From Aerococcus viridans (GTDB lineage Bacteria; Bacillota; Bacilli; Lactobacillales; Aerococcaceae): a stretch of DNA of 64,000 bases. Numbering within the stretch: position 1 is the stretch's first letter; each line of letters begins with the position of its first letter. The DNA is taken from NCBI RefSeq assembly GCF_001543285.1, contig NZ_CP014164.1, forward strand, positions 1,612,001-1,676,000, read 5' to 3'. This document shows positions 63,004 through 64,000 of this stretch, piece after piece. The notes under the pieces were generated by a model, which searched no databases, had not been told where the DNA came from, and saw only the letters and a program-made list of their open reading frames with translations. A program made the translations under genes and the position numbers.

Positions 63004-63966
63004 ATGACGAAAGTTAAATTAGAAGGTGAACTCTTGGAAGCAATTGCCGTTAATACATTTCAGAAACATTTATCTCTTAGCTATCATGATGAACGACGCA
63101 CAATGATGCTTAAATCTTATAATAATATCCCTTCACTTGAGCAAATTGGTATGGATCTTGCAGAATACTCTAGTATTACTGCTAGTATGCATTATCATGA
63201 CCATTTTGAAATTCTATTCTACTTAGGTAATCAATGTCAGTTTATCGTAAATGATATCAGTTACACACTTTACAATGGTGATATTATGATTATTCCACCT
63301 AACATTCCGCATTTAATGACTAGTGAAGAAGGTATTAATAATACCCGTTTTAGCTGCATGGTACCTGAGAAGTTGATTCATCAATATGCTATGGTAAATG
63401 ATAATCTTTATGAAGATATTATTCGCTTTTATAATGAACCGGGGCATTACCGTTTAGATAAAGAAAATCTGGATAAGATAATTACTCATTTAAATAAAAT
63501 TCTTACTTATAGTGATGAAGAAGTAGAAGAAACTACCTTCGCAACTGCTTTTCACCTATACCATTCATTGATGAACGTCTACCATGCGAAGAAAATCCCG
63601 TCTATGTCTGGTGATTATAAAGAGGACAAACACTTTAGTCACATCATCTACTATATCGATCAACACTTTAAAGAATCTGACTTACAATTAGACCGGATTA
63701 CAAAAGTATTTGATATTTCGCCATATTATTTATCAAAACTATTCCGTAAAGAAATGAACCAAAACTTCCACGAATATTTGATTGAGAAACGTGCCAACTA
63801 TGCTGCACAATTAATCAATCATATGAGCACCAACAAAATGTCCTTACAAGACATATCCGACGCATCCGGATTCGGTGACTACTCTACTTTCTACCGTTCA
63901 TTCAAGAAGGTATTCAACACCTCTCCGAAGAAGTATGCACAACAAAATACGCAGACTATTCTTTAA
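63004..63966 (+). CDS. AraC-family regulator with cupin sensor domain
   Basis: A 320-residue regulator. The N-terminal half holds a cupin (about 60-130: HYHDHFEILFYLGNQCQFIVNDISYTLYNGDIMIIPPNIPH), typical of sugar- or metabolite-sensing AraC proteins of Firmicutes. The C-terminal DNA-binding domain (about 215-315) has the motifs LQLDRITKVFDISPYYLSKLFRKEMNQNFHEYL and SLQDISDASGFGDYSTFYRSFKKVFNTSPKKY. No clear ribosome binding site precedes ATG 63004, so the start is uncertain. The regulated genes may lie to the right of the window. Confidence 0.88.
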   Translation: MTKVKLEGELLEAIAVNTFQKHLSLSYHDERRTMMLKSYNNIPSLEQIGMDLAEYSSITASMHYHDHFEILFYLGNQCQFIVNDISYTLYNGDIMIIPPNIPHLMTSEEGINNTRFSCMVPEKLIHQYAMVNDNLYEDIIRFYNEPGHYRLDKENLDKIITHLNKILTYSDEEVEETTFATAFHLYHSLMNVYHAKKIPSMSGDYKEDKHFSHIIYYIDQHFKESDLQLDRITKVFDISPYYLSKLFRKEMNQNFHEYLIEKRANYAAQLINHMSTNKMSLQDISDASGFGDYSTFYRSFKKVFNTSPKKYAQQNTQTIL

Positions 63967-64000
63967 AATTTACAAAAAGAAGAACCACCCTATCCATGCC

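Overview
The window looks like part of a low-GC Gram-positive chromosome, most likely a lactic acid bacterium of the Aerococcus type. The grounds are AT-rich DNA, AGGAGG ribosome binding sites, the mevalonate pathway (mvaA, mvaS), a YSIRK-type surface protein, pyruvate carboxylase, PepV and PepQ peptidases, ThiT with a TPP riboswitch, and many insertion sequences of the IS1380, ISL3, IS30, IS3, IS6 and IS200/IS605 families. The genus is inferred from recalled protein resemblance, not proven. No rRNA, tRNA or CRISPR array was seen.

Bases 1-13.4 k are an accessory patchwork. Two identical, directly repeated IS1380 copies (the left one cut by the window edge) bracket 9.4 kb. That 9.4 kb holds an IS-truncated hsp20, a SieB-like exclusion protein, remains of a plasmid replicon (truncated rep and a small DNA-binding protein), IS6/IS3 debris, a sortase, an ISL3 copy with an 8-bp target duplication, and a large surface protein with about 55 copies of an 18-bp Pro-Glu-Asp repeat. 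It ends with rlmH. Directly downstream of rlmH the 3' end of the gene is copied twice more with an exact 111-bp period, which resembles the att sites left by SCC-type elements. An IS30-family element with an unusually long (13-15 bp) target duplication lies on the other side of the second IS1380.

Bases 13.5-37 k are core metabolism, almost all on the minus strand: esterase, YlbG, pyruvate carboxylase, a GlcNAc-type PTS IIBC with a DUF7916-like partner and a decayed nanE, FtsW, TypA, an inositol-monophosphatase-like enzyme, UPF0223, and the pyruvate dehydrogenase operon pdhABCD. Peptide deformylase is divergent from pdhA. CoaBC and threonine synthase follow. The order def/pdhABCD/yktA/suhB/typA/ftsW/pyc/ylbG matches what I recall of Bacillus, so this is an old conserved block with a sugar locus inserted.

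Bases 37-64 k hold ribosomal protein L25, ThiT under a TPP riboswitch, an IS605-like element with a frameshifted TnpB, the convergent mvaA/mvaS pair, RpiA, PepV, TraX, a polar amino-acid ABC transporter, a TIM-barrel protein with PepQ, a solo TnpB carrying an in-frame stop, small membrane proteins, alanine racemase, DapA behind a lysine riboswitch (linking D-Ala and DAP/lysine supply for the wall), two AraC-type regulators, PurB and a TPR protein. An orphan T-box fragment sits between the first AraC gene and purB.
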